A stretch of 64,000 nt of DNA from Apoda limacodes (taxonomy: Eukaryota; Arthropoda; Insecta; Lepidoptera; Limacodidae): contig OX291558.1 in NCBI GenBank assembly GCA_946406115.1, positions 15,058,205-15,122,204 of the forward strand. The letters run 5' to 3'. Position numbers and translations under genes: made by a program. Below, piece after piece: positions 54,201 through 63,751 of this stretch; within the stretch, counting starts at the first letter, position 1; every line of letters starts with the position of its first letter. Under the pieces are notes generated by a model. That model did no database searches. It saw only the letters and a list, made by a program, of their open reading frames with translations, and was not told the DNA's origin.

Positions 54201-54664
54201 AATGTTAATAATATTACGATTAATAGCACAGGGTTTTTTTTCCTTAGTAATACTTTTTTGTTTCATTCTACACAGACGCAATCAACTATCGATGAAAGTA
54301 CTGTAACCAGAAACTAGTACCAATCTTATAAGCTTCGACAGTGATTGGATTGGGTGATTAGAGGGTCGTAAACATACGTGACCTGGAATCTTGTTTGCTC
54401 AACCTTTCCCTTGAATAGAGCTTCCAGTCAAGTTCCTTTCAGAACTTAATGAAACCCGAAATTTCGGCAGCGTTTGTAGCACCTATCTGACACAGTAACT
54501 TGTGTTGATAGAGTTTGAAGTGTTAGTACTTCAACTTTGTGAACGTATGTACATTCGTTACCGTGATTTAATATTATATTTTATAATAGGAAATATAAAA
54601 ATTTTAAAATATATAGTTTTAGTAATACTACGCTACAGAAATCTATTTAGAAATAAGATTATCA
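54201..54664. other. No recognisable gene
   Basis: Sequence between two mobile elements; the ORFs here run into those elements and are not genes. Confidence 0.4.
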
Positions 54665-55000
54665 TCCATACTAATATTATAAATACGAAATTGAGTTTGT
54701 TTGTTTGTTTCTGTCTTTCTTTACTTTTCAACGAAGCAATGTTTTCAATAAAATTGGAATTGAGCTAAAATTTTGCACATAGATAGTTAAAAAGCCGGAG
54801 AAGGACATGGGCTAGATATTATCCCGGAAAATTCTAAAGTTTCCGCAGGAATAACTATAATGCAATTCCATGTAGACGAACTGACGCTACAGCAGCAATA
54901 TTGTATCTTGCTAAAGCAAATTTTCTTACCATAATCAAGGAGTGCCGAAGAAATCCCTCACGGATAACTGAATTTAGCGCGAACCGCTGGCCAAAGCTAG
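54665..55000 (+). mobile_element. Short non-autonomous Helitron with complete ends
   Basis: 336 bp. The 5' TCCATACTAATATTATAAAT is preceded by A. The 3' GCTGGCCAAAGCTAG (end 55,000) is followed by T. A weak stem AGCG..CGCT lies 10-25 nt before the end. Internal landmarks ATTTTGCACATAGATAGTTA and GCCGGAGAAGGACATGGGCT match a widespread moth repeat. Truncated relatives end at 7,979, 30,282 and possibly 63,751. Confidence 0.8.
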
Positions 55001-56224
55001 TTTCTTTTTAAATTGGTGGGATATAAGGTACTAATTGATACGGGTCACCACTTCGTCCCTATGATAGGTTACAGAAGATCATACGCGTAGATAGCTGAAG
55101 CTCCGAAATGCTTCTAAAAAAAAAACAAAGAACAAATAACTTTACAAAAGCAGGCAAAACTCTAAAAAAATAGCCTAACTAGGTATTTAATCTTAAATAT
55201 TACATTTAATTGGACAATAATGTTAACTCTATAGGAAATCAGACTCCGCTTCTTCAGCATAATATAATAACAATAACATTTCTAGACAAAGCCCATAGCA
55301 CCATCTGGTCCTATACTAACTCAAGTAATGGGTCCTAAATAACTGATAAACTCATATTTTTTTTTGGTTTTGTTTTGTATATTCATATATATTATAGATA
55401 GAAGACACATTATCACAAAATTGTTGTCCTGTGCGGGGATCGTATAAAAAAAACGCCTCTAGGTTCAGCAGGTCTCAGTCAAACTTAACTAAGTCACTGA
55501 TCTATATATGCACTACCGCTGCGACGGTTTAGTCATACATAATATTTTATTTATTTCATTATATCATTTAATTTATTTTATACATTTTCCCGAAAATTTT
55601 GGAAGTACGAGCAATTCTCTATTTTTGTTTATATATTGTTTGCCAAACGTGTGTTGATAAAGGAGGCACATATTGAACACGCCTCAACAAGGTCACGGTG
55701 TTGAATATGAAGCAGCTCAAGATTGATTGCTGATATGAAACAGACTTTTTCGATGATAAATTGATCCATTATAGGTTAAAAATAGGGTAACGATCAAGAA
55801 CATGTTCCATTTTCGCCGATTTTCATCGCTCATTTTGTTAAGCTAATCTATTTGTGTACGTTCGAGGGAAGGTATGAAAAAAAATAGCAAAATCACCCCT
55901 TTGATGTAAAAATTATTCTTACATTTTTAACTTACATAGTTGCGTTGGGGCACAGGCCTACCCTAAACTTGGGGGAGTGATTTAGGTCATTAGTACGCAT
56001 TGTGGACTTTACATACGACTTTTTGTCATATTCATGTTTTGCAACATTTTTCTTCACCGAAACAAAAAAAAATCTAATTAGTAAACGCCGGGCATAAACG
56101 TTTGCCCCTCAAAACGCGAGGCAGACGCCGAGTCCACCAGGCTTCTACATATATACCGTCGCATATGTTTATTCTCGTAGTAAAATATTTTAAATATATA
56201 TATTTGTTATATTATATATATAAA
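55001..56224. other. No recognisable gene
   Basis: AT-rich sequence. Near 56,000-56,060 a scrap (CATTGTGGACTTTACATACG, then TGCAACATTTTTCTTCACCG) resembles the dispersed repeat of 53.8 kb. Confidence 0.4.
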
Positions 56225-56345
56225 CAGGATACCTGGAGGACCGAGCGTTGCTCGTTTTTTTTTTAAACAAAAATCGGTGGAGCCGTTTCCGAGATTCAGA
56301 TTATATATATATATACATATATACAAGAATTGCTCGTTTAAAAGT
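56225..56345 (-). repeat. Dispersed repeat with hairpin, deleted minus copy
   Basis: CCGAGCGTTGCTCG (hairpin) and GGAGCCGTTTCCGAGATTCA, then ACAAGAATTGCTCGTTTA, are the reverse complement of the ends of the 42,343-42,616 copy. About 150 bp of the middle is missing. It lies just outside the large inverted repeat. Confidence 0.65.
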
Positions 56346-57101
56346 AATAAAATATATATATTTGTTTACTTATACCTTAATGACGTCTTGAAACTTTTCA
56401 TTTTTTGTATGGAATTACATACATTACAGAATACCAGGACATCCTGTAAGAGTTCAGAAAGCACGTACTCCATTCGAAATACCATCTAGTCCAAGATTCT
56501 CGTAACATTGTTGCCTTTGAGTACGGTTCGACTGGTACCGTAGAGACCCTGATCTAGTTTTAGATAGCGTCATCAATCTTCTACGACATTGTAGAGATAC
56601 AATTCCACGCCCGGAACGAAATAGGCAAGACGGTTTACGCCTTACGGTGTGTGTTGTAGGGAAATTGAATCAATTTATTTTCCTACATTTACTGTACCTC
56701 CTTATTTCCTACCGGAAAAGCTGTTGGTTTGAATTTCTGATGGAAGCTTTCGTGAATATAAAGAGGTTAATTAACTGCATTTTACTGTTTGTTATTGAAA
56801 GAATTATTTTTTGGGAATGTTGATTAAAAAAAAATTGATCGTTCCAAAATCTTTTACAAAAAAAGGTGATCGAAATTACTAGTTGTCCAGATTTTAGGTC
56901 TCTTTTGATCATCAAACGAAATGTAAGCTGTTACCAAACTTGGTACGTCTCCACTGTTATGGCACCTGCCTACCCATTCTTATCTTAGGCAAAGGTGGTT
57001 TAGTCAAAGTCTTTTACGCTACTGTACCATTTCAGATTATGGACTTCACATACCTATACGTCTTTCCGACGTATACGGTTTCCTCATGACGTTTACAAAT
57101 A

Positions 57102-57288
57102 CACTGAAGAGCAAAACTAAATAGTCACTTACATAAACGACAATATTTCATTAAAAGTATATTAAAAAGAGTTGTCTTTTACATATAAATAATTAAATAA
57201 GTGATTAAAATACGCTTCAATGTTGCTTTGACTTTATAGAGTTGTTTTGGAAATATTGAATATGTAAGTGACTTTTTGCTCATCAGTG
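57102..57288 (+). mobile_element. Mariner-like MITE (left-arm copy)
   Basis: 187 bp with terminal inverted repeats CACTGAAGAGCAAAA and TTTTTGCTCATCAGTG (one or two mismatches), flanked by TA on each side (57,100-57,101 and 57,289-57,290). AGTCACTTACATA/TATGTAAGTGACT extends the symmetry. TA duplication with such ends indicates a Tc1/mariner-type non-autonomous element. Confidence 0.8.
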
Positions 57289-57426
57289 TAAACTACGTGG
57301 GCGGCGGAGTTTTAGCCCGTTCAAATTCGATATATTAGGTATATTAATATAGCCGTTTCTTCTCTTCAGAACGCATTCGCTTCCGAAACGATTGCCCCAG
57401 CCAAGGTTTGTGTCCCACTCGTCGTT

Positions 57427-57639
57427 TCAGCTGAAAGACGTCCACTGCTAAACGTAGGCCTCCCACATATGTATCCACAACGGCCGGTCCTGAGCCGCCC
57501 GCGCCCATCCGCTTCCTGCGGCTCTGACTAGATCGTCTGTCCACCTGGTAGGAGGCCGATCCATGCTGCGTCTTCCTATCCGTGGTCGCCACGCGTTATC
57601 GGTTCAATAAGCGATGTGGCCTGCCAATTGCCACTTCAG
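57427..57639 (-). pseudogene. RTE LINE C-terminal remnant (left-arm copy)
   Basis: Minus-strand translation reads LKWQLAGHIAY, stop, then WRPRIGRRSMDRPPTRWTDD, then AAQDRPLWIHMWEAYV, stop, QWTSFS and a final TGA. This is the RTE ORF2 C terminus with two internal stops. The 82-codon open frame at 57,344-57,592 is an out-of-frame shadow of it. Confidence 0.75.
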
Positions 57640-58937
57640 TCCCACTCACCGCCTTAACTTTTCTCAACCGAGTGCAAGTGGCACCGCCGCAAAAGTTAGT
57701 GCGTGTGTATTGACTACAGCCAGCGGCTAACAAAAATACTCAGTTGGTCAACAAAAATCACGATGCTTTCCTTTCCCCAAATTAATTAATTAATGGTGAT
57801 ACTCGTAATATTGAAACTACATGAAATTTTAAGTACAACATATCCTTTCCTTATCAGCCTTATACGTCTCTCACTAGTTAGGCCATGGCCTGCCCTCATA
57901 GAGGGCGATTTAGGCCATAGTTCACACACAGGCCCATTGCGGATTGTGGACTTCAAATAATTCTTTAGTTTTTTTGTCTTATGCAGTTTCCTTGACCGAA
58001 AAGCAAAAAATCAGTGTACTTGAGAAATTAAGAAAAATACTCATTAGGACACGCTGGGCTTCCAAACTACGCCACTCGGGGCGCAAGGTGAAATCGAAAT
58101 CTCTTAGAAGTTATCTTTGCCCCTCCCTGGCATCACCGAATGTAATAGTATGACATTTAAATTAATATTATTAAGATATTTTCTTCGAAAAAAATATTTT
58201 TATTTTCTGACTGATCAGTATTTAGCAATAAATGCACGAATGAAATCCATTGGTACATTCGTATTATATGGATTTACCTGTATACACTATACTGTAATTT
58301 CGCATGAAAATTGCAAAACCACTTCACTTTGATGCGATTCCGTCAAATTACCAATTCTTAAGCTTCCTAGTTATTATAGTGTTACGAAAATGAATATTTT
58401 TCAGAGAATCTGCCAAAAACACAAAAATCCTTATGAACATATTATTTTCTAATAGAAGTTACTTGAATAAACTAAACGGAGGGACTTATATATTAGTGCA
58501 AATTTTTCACAGTATTCTCGAATGATTATTTTCTTTAGTAAATTGTGAAGCTGTGGAAATAAGCATTGAGTACACACGAATATTTGAGGTGCAAGGTGCA
58601 AGTGCGCATGCCTTGCTTTTCTTGCAGTCGTACGTAGATATAAAAAAAATTATATTCATTTTGGAAAAAAATATTTTTTACTTTTTATTACAATTTTCTG
58701 TTACAATGATTTTTTATATGATTCTAATGTTTTAAGAAAAGCAAGTTTTAAAAAAAATATTTACTTTCTTTTATTTTTTACTTTTAAGTGATAGTTTAAT
58801 TGAATTTTTATAGTTTATTGCCCAAGTTTCATAAATTGGGTGATGAGAAATTGGAGAACGATATTATGTTCAATATAAATTAGTAATTATATTTTCACTT
58901 AATTTTTCACATTCCACCCTAATGTCCACCTTCAGGT

Positions 58938-59133
58938 GCACTTCCTGCATCTGCCAAAAGGTGATAACATCAAAATGAACATCAAATTCGTGATCTGCGA
59001 CTCTCAATACCCAAATGTACCCCCGGATACCCATTTTGAAGATTTTTATTTCTAGGTTGTACCCCTGGTACAAATCTTGGAGGGAGTTGTTGGTCAAAGT
59101 AACTGTGGAATATTGTGATGTCATTTGAGCTTA
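58938..59133 (+). pseudogene. Possible exon fragment of a BRE/BABAM2-like UEV domain
   Basis: The plus frame from 58,938 reads LHLPKGDNIKMNIKFVICDS, then QYPNVPPDTHFEDFYF, then TAG, then PLVQILEGVV. From memory of the family, the UEV-like domain of BRE (a BRCA1-A/BRISC complex scaffold) has the pattern G-x-x-(L/I)-K-x-x-I-x-F, QYPxxPPDxxF and D-x-x-F. The similarity covers about 35 residues. A good acceptor (CCACCCTAATGTCCACCTTCAG) ends at 58,937 and a perfect donor GTAAGT starts at 59,134. No frame is open across the 196-bp interval, because TAG follows FYF, so it appears to be a broken or captured exon. An antisense 84-codon ORF (58,870-59,124) is the alternative reading. Confidence 0.45.
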
Positions 59134-59290
59134 GTAAGTATGCAATATTTCATAGAAGGGTATTAACAGGAAGCTTGTTTAATTAAGCTTGCAAGATTCC
59201 ACCACAAGATGGAAGGAAAAAAAGGAAAACATTGAGAGTTAAATAAAAGCAAGTAAAAAAATCTAAGAGTTTACATTTCTATTGTTCTTA

Positions 59291-59578
59291 CTAAGCTCCT
59301 TCATTGAAAACATAAATAAATGTTTCATCAAAATGCAAAAATACCTTATAAGTAAATTCTGGTTTCTGAAATGTATTCATGCGGTCTATATGCATAATAC
59401 CCTGGTTATTCCATACATGCATGAATTGGAAAACCGCTCGTAAAATTCCATCTGCATTTTTGCAGTGATATTCTTTAACTGCGAAAATAATGTATGAGGG
59501 ATTCGTGCCAAAAACATAAGTAATGGTATGTACTCTAGCCAACACGGAAAAATACTCACGAACACCATTAATTTTCAT
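59291..59578 (-). CDS. Unrecognised ORF in the inverted-repeat loop
   Basis: A 95-codon minus-strand ORF starts at ATG 59,576-59,578. It begins MKINGVREYFSVLARVHTIT and is richer in aromatic residues, His and Cys than random AT-rich translation would suggest. A donor-like AAG/GTATTT follows codon 78 (the text ending EFTYK), so residues after that may be intron. The codon two before the ATG is TAG. I recognise no domain. It could be a host exon, a captured gene piece or chance. Confidence 0.3.
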   Translation of the reverse strand: MKINGVREYFSVLARVHTITYVFGTNPSYIIFAVKEYHCKNADGILRAVFQFMHVWNNQGIMHIDRMNTFQKPEFTYKVFLHFDETFIYVFNEGA

Positions 59579-60600
59579 TTCGTACTATGACCCAGGATTG
59601 CTGTCTTAACTAAAGTAAGTGAGGTATAAGGAAAAAGAGTCAGTCATTTATATTAGGTGAGAAATGCTTTTTCCACAGCTTCACAATTTACTAAAGAAAA
59701 TAATCATCCGAGACTACTGTGAAAAATTTGCACTAATATATAAGTCCCTCCGTTTAGTTTATTCAAGTAACTCCTATTAGAAAATAATATGTTCATAAGG
59801 ATTTTTGTGTTTTTGGCAGATTCTCTGAAAAATATTCATTTTCGTAACACTATAATAACTAGGAAGCTTAAGAATTGGTAATTTGACGGAATCGCATCAA
59901 AGTAAAGTGGTTTTGCAATTTTCCTGCGAAATTACGGTATAGTGTATACAGGTAAATCCATATAAGACGAATGTACCAATGGATTTCATTCGTGCATTTA
60001 TTGCTAAATACTGATCAGTCAGAAAATAAAAATATTTTTTTCGAAGAAAATGTCTTAATAATATTAATTTAAATGTCATACTATTACATTCGGTGATGCC
60101 AGGGAGGGGCAAAGATAACTTCTAAGAGATTTCGATTTCACCTTGCGCCCCGAGTGGCGTAGTTTGGAAGCCCAGCGTGTCCTAATGAGTATTTTTCTTA
60201 ATTTCTCAAGTATACTGATTTTATTCACACCACTGGCTTTTCGGTCAAGGAAAATGCATAAGACAAAAAAACTAAAGAATTATCTGAAGTCCACAATCCG
60301 CAATGGGCCTGTGTGTGAACTATGGCCCAAATCGCCCTCTATGAGGGCAGGCCATGGCCTAACTAGTGAGAGACGTATAAGGCTGATAAGGAAAGGATAT
60401 GTTGTACTTAAAATTTCATGTAGTTTCAATATTACGAGTATCACCATTAATTAATTAATTTGGGGAAAGGAAAGCATCGTGATTTTTGTTGACCAACTGA
60501 GTATTTTTGTTAGCCGCTGGCTGTAGTCAATACACACGCACTAACTTTTGCGGCGGTGCCACTTGCACTCGGTTGAGAAAAGTTAAGGCGGTGAGTGGGA

Positions 60601-60813
60601 CTGAAGTGGCAATTGGCAGGCCACATCGCTTATTGAACCGATAACGCGTGGCGACCACGGATAGGAAGACGCAGCATGGATCGGCCTCCTACCAGGTGGA
60701 CAGACGATCTAGTCAGAGCCGCAGGAAGCGGATGGGCGCGGGCGGCTCAGGACCGGCCGTTGTGGATACATATGTGGGAGGCCTACGTTTAGCAGTGGAC
60801 GTCTTTCAGCTGA
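60601..60813 (+). pseudogene. RTE LINE C-terminal remnant (right-arm copy)
   Basis: Mirror copy of 57,427-57,639: same residues and same two internal stops. Both arms therefore inherited one already dead RTE fragment. Confidence 0.75.
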
Positions 60814-60951
60814 AACGACGAGTGGGACACAAACCTTGGCTGGGGCAATCGTTTCGGAAGCGAATGCGTTCTGAAGAGAAGAAACGGCTATATTAATATA
60901 CCTAATATATCGAATTTGAACGGGCTAAAACTCCGCCGCCCACGTAGTTTA

Positions 60952-61138
60952 CACTGATGAGCAAAAAGTCACTTACATATTCAATATTTCCAAAACAACT
61001 CTATAAAGTCAAAGCAACATTGAAGCGTATTTTAATCACTTATTTAATTATTTATATGTAAAAGACAACTCTTTTTAATATACTTTTAATGAAATATTGT
61101 CGTTTATGTAAGTGACTATTTAGTTTTGCTCTTCAGTG
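60952..61138 (-). mobile_element. Mariner-like MITE (right-arm copy)
   Basis: Mirror copy of 57,102-57,288, with the same ends and flanking TA. It was duplicated with the arm rather than inserted independently. Confidence 0.8.
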
Positions 61139-61815
61139 TATTTGTAAACGTCATGAGGAAACCGTATACGTCGGAAAGACGTATAGGTATGTGAAGTCCA
61201 TAATCTGAAATGGTACAGTAGCGTAAAAGACTTTGACTAAACCACCTTTGCCTAAGATAAGAATGGGTAGGCAGGTGCCATAACAGTGGAGACGTACCAA
61301 GTTTGGTAACAGCTTACATTTCGTTTGATGATCAAAAGAGACCTAAAATCTGGACAACTAGTAATTTCGATCACCTTTTTTTGTAAAAGATTTTGGAACG
61401 ATCAATTTTTTTTAATCAACATTCCCAAAAAATAATTCTTTCAATAACAAACAGTAAAATGCAGTTAATTAACCTCTTTATATTCACGAAAGCTTCCATC
61501 AGAAATTCAAACCAACAGCTTTTCCGGTAGGAAATAAGGAGGTACAGTAAATGTAGGAAAATAAATTGATTCAATTTCCCTACAACACACACCGTAAGGC
61601 GTAAACCGTCTTGCCTATTTCGTTCCGGGCGTGGAATTGTATCTCTACAATGTCGTAGAAGATTGATGACGCTATCTAAAACTAGATCAGGGTCTCTACG
61701 GTACCAGTCGAACCGTACTCAAAGGCAACAATGTTACGAGAATCTTGGACTAGATGGTATTTCGAATGGAGTACGTGCTTTCTGAACTTTTACAGGATGT
61801 CCTGGTATTCTGATA

Positions 61816-62489
61816 ATCCGAACACGTATGATAAAACATAAACGTCTCTTACGATTTTTACTAGTTGGTGAAGTTTAAAATGCATTAAAAGTTCAAACAA
61901 TCCCGATATTAATTAATTTTTCTTTATAAAATGTGTGGTTTTGCGGGGGAAAGCGGAACAGGCTAAGATATATTATATATAGATCGGGTAAATACGCCGT
62001 TTCTGTGGCAAAAATAAAGGATTTTTCTGATTGAAAAAATAATAATTACAAAGCTTGTTTTTCCCTAGTTCATTACCTTACTGAATGATTTATATTTATT
62101 GTATTTAATGCTAAAACTAATTTGGATGTGACTATTGTTTCAACACTTGTGCAAATTTTTCAAAGGGTATATTGCATTTGGTTAGTATACAAGTTAGTAA
62201 AATCATTTAAATTTATTGCTATCTAGTGCACTGACTATAAATAATGCCAAAAATTCAAAATCAGGGACTGAGTCAAAACGGTAAAAAAAATTGCCTGCAC
62301 ACTTTAGATATCATCAAAAATGGCAATTTAAGACCCCTGATTCCTATTGCTCGAGATGATATTCAGTTATACATTTATTTTGGTTAAAATGAGGGTAAAG
62401 AGTAGCAATTTCAAGCAAACTTCTTCTTGCTAGTGTGGTCGTTATTAAAGTATTTACTTGGGACACGTACATAAAACATAAATTGTTCT
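61816..62489. other. No recognisable feature
   Basis: AT-rich unique sequence outside the right arm. The minus-strand ORF at 62,344-62,616 overlaps the next repeat and is not called. Confidence 0.4.
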
Positions 62490-63290
62490 TTTTTTCATTT
62501 TTAGGGTTCCGTGCCTCAAAAGGAAAAAAAAACCCTAAAAGGGTCATTGTTTTGTCTGTCGCTCTGTCTGTCTGTGTGTCAAGACTCTTTTTCTGAGGAA
62601 CGCGTGAAGGTATCAAGTTAAAATTAATATTAAATACTAAGGTCTACTGTCCTTTGAAGCCCTTGTAGCTTTGAAGCTTCTAATTCAACGCAATTCAAAA
62701 TAAAAACGGCTGAAATACGGCCATTTTTGTCGCATATTTGGCATTCACAAATAAAGAAAAACCTATGAATAACGGGAATTACGTTGTCCTAAACTCATGA
62801 AATTTCACACGAATCAAGTTCTTACAACACGAATATTGTGAAACATCCTAAATTTTTAATTTGAAGTTATAACACATTAAAAAAATATGTCTGTCAGTCT
62901 GACCCTTTCAGTCAAGAACGCGTGGAGGTATAAACTTGAAATTAATATCAAATTCTTAAGTCTACGGTTACTTAAAATTATAAAAAAAATAAAGCTTCTA
63001 AGTCAATAAAAGAATATGCCCAGAATATGATTAATTTTGTTCCATATTGTAACACAATTAAATCAAAACCTATGGAGTACTTCCCGTTGGACTACTTGAA
63101 ATTCGGCAGACATAGAGAAAAAATTTTTTTTTTGCGATTATAAATTTATTTGCAGTTGGTGTCTAACCGCTATCTATGTCAATGTACTGAACAACAGTTG
63201 TCCAACAGTAAAGTTAAGTTTGCCCCTTAATACAGTTTACCTTTAACGGAACCCTCGGTGCGCGAGTCTGATTCGCACAAGACCGTTTTT
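62490..63290 (+). repeat. Dispersed repeat (GTTCCGTACC family), long copy
   Basis: It starts TTTTTAGGGTTCCGTGCCTC and AACCCTAAAAGGGTCATTG, with TGTCTGTCGCTCTGTCTGTC and GAACGCGTGAAGGTATCAAG, and ends CGGAACCCTCGGTGCGCGAG and GCACAAGACCGTTTTTTA. Internally, GAACGCGTG(A/G)(A/G)GGTAT occurs twice (about 62,600 and 62,918), as does a TTGAAATTAATAT-type phrase, indicating a partial internal duplication. No ORF. Confidence 0.8.
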
Positions 63291-63590
63291 TACATTATTT
63301 TCGTACATAATTGGTCTATTTTAGGGCCATTTCTAACTCAACGTTCGTCATCATAAATTATTATTTTGTCAATTAGAATTCACACTAAGCACGCGTTTCA
63401 TATCGGTATTTACTTTATGCGTTCACGCAGGCAGTAAACTTTCGATGAGTCAATAGCTTAGTGACATTATGTTAACGTATATTGGATGATTTTTCGATGA
63501 CCTACAGGAAGACGATAGTGATACAAATTACTTAGACGAAGATGAATAGAATAAATAGACATCTGTAAATAAATAATACTTCTTAATTTA
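63291..63590. other. No recognisable feature
   Basis: AT-rich sequence. Confidence 0.35.
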
Positions 63591-63751
63591 AAAATTCGTG
63601 AATATTGTGTCTATGAAGCTGGCGTAGCCAAGTTATAAGGCCACAATGTGACTTATACCAAATTTTTTTGCTAAATTTTTGCCAATAAAATGATTTTTTT
63701 GCTCCACCGAAAATCGAAATTAGGGCGGGTGGAACCGCGGGCAAAAGCTAG
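63591..63751 (+). mobile_element. Helitron-like 3' end (CTAG-T)
   Basis: GGGTGGAACCGCGGGCAAAA then GCTAG at 63,751, followed by T, matches the ends at 7,979 and 30,282. The 5' end is not located. Confidence 0.5.

Larger units (their letters stand above)
56425..58560 (+). repeat. Large inverted repeat, left arm (about 2.14 kb)
   Basis: This arm is the reverse complement of 59,670-61,815. Outer junction: CAGAATACCAGGACATCCTG here against GATGTCCTGGTATTCTG there. Inner junction: TTTAGTAAATTGTGAAGCTG here against CAGCTTCACAATTTACTAAA there. Paired coordinates sum to 118,240 in the outer part and 118,229 in the inner part, reflecting an 11-nt gap near 58,000. An 82-codon open frame is identical in both arms, and I noticed only scattered single-base differences, so identity is roughly 99%. 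Confidence 0.95.
58561..59669. other. Unique spacer of the large inverted repeat
   Basis: About 1.1 kb, present once, forming the loop between the two arms. It contains a BRE/BABAM2-like fragment on the plus strand and a 95-codon minus-strand ORF (described separately). Symmetry may extend a few bases further at each junction (AAGCATT text on both sides). Confidence 0.8.
59670..61815 (-). repeat. Large inverted repeat, right arm (about 2.14 kb)
   Basis: Reverse complement of 56,425-58,560. Compared with the left arm it has about 11 extra nt near 60,220-60,240 (AAAGCCAGTGGTGTGAATAA in the left-arm sense). That longer text matches the usual form of the dispersed repeat, so the left arm probably carries a deletion. 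Confidence 0.95.

Noticed and set aside
57344..57592. 82-codon ORF, identical to 60,648-60,896
   Set aside because: Its perfect conservation reflects the inverted duplication. The underlying sequence codes, in another frame, for a broken RTE C terminus.
58117..58332. 71-codon ORF and its mirror at 59,897-60,112
   Set aside because: Only chance frames within the inverted-repeat arms; no motif, and the two copies differ at non-conservative positions.
58870..59124. 84-codon minus-strand ORF in the loop
   Set aside because: It overlaps the BRE-like plus-strand segment; the plus-strand motif match is more specific, though this ORF remains the alternative if the match fails.
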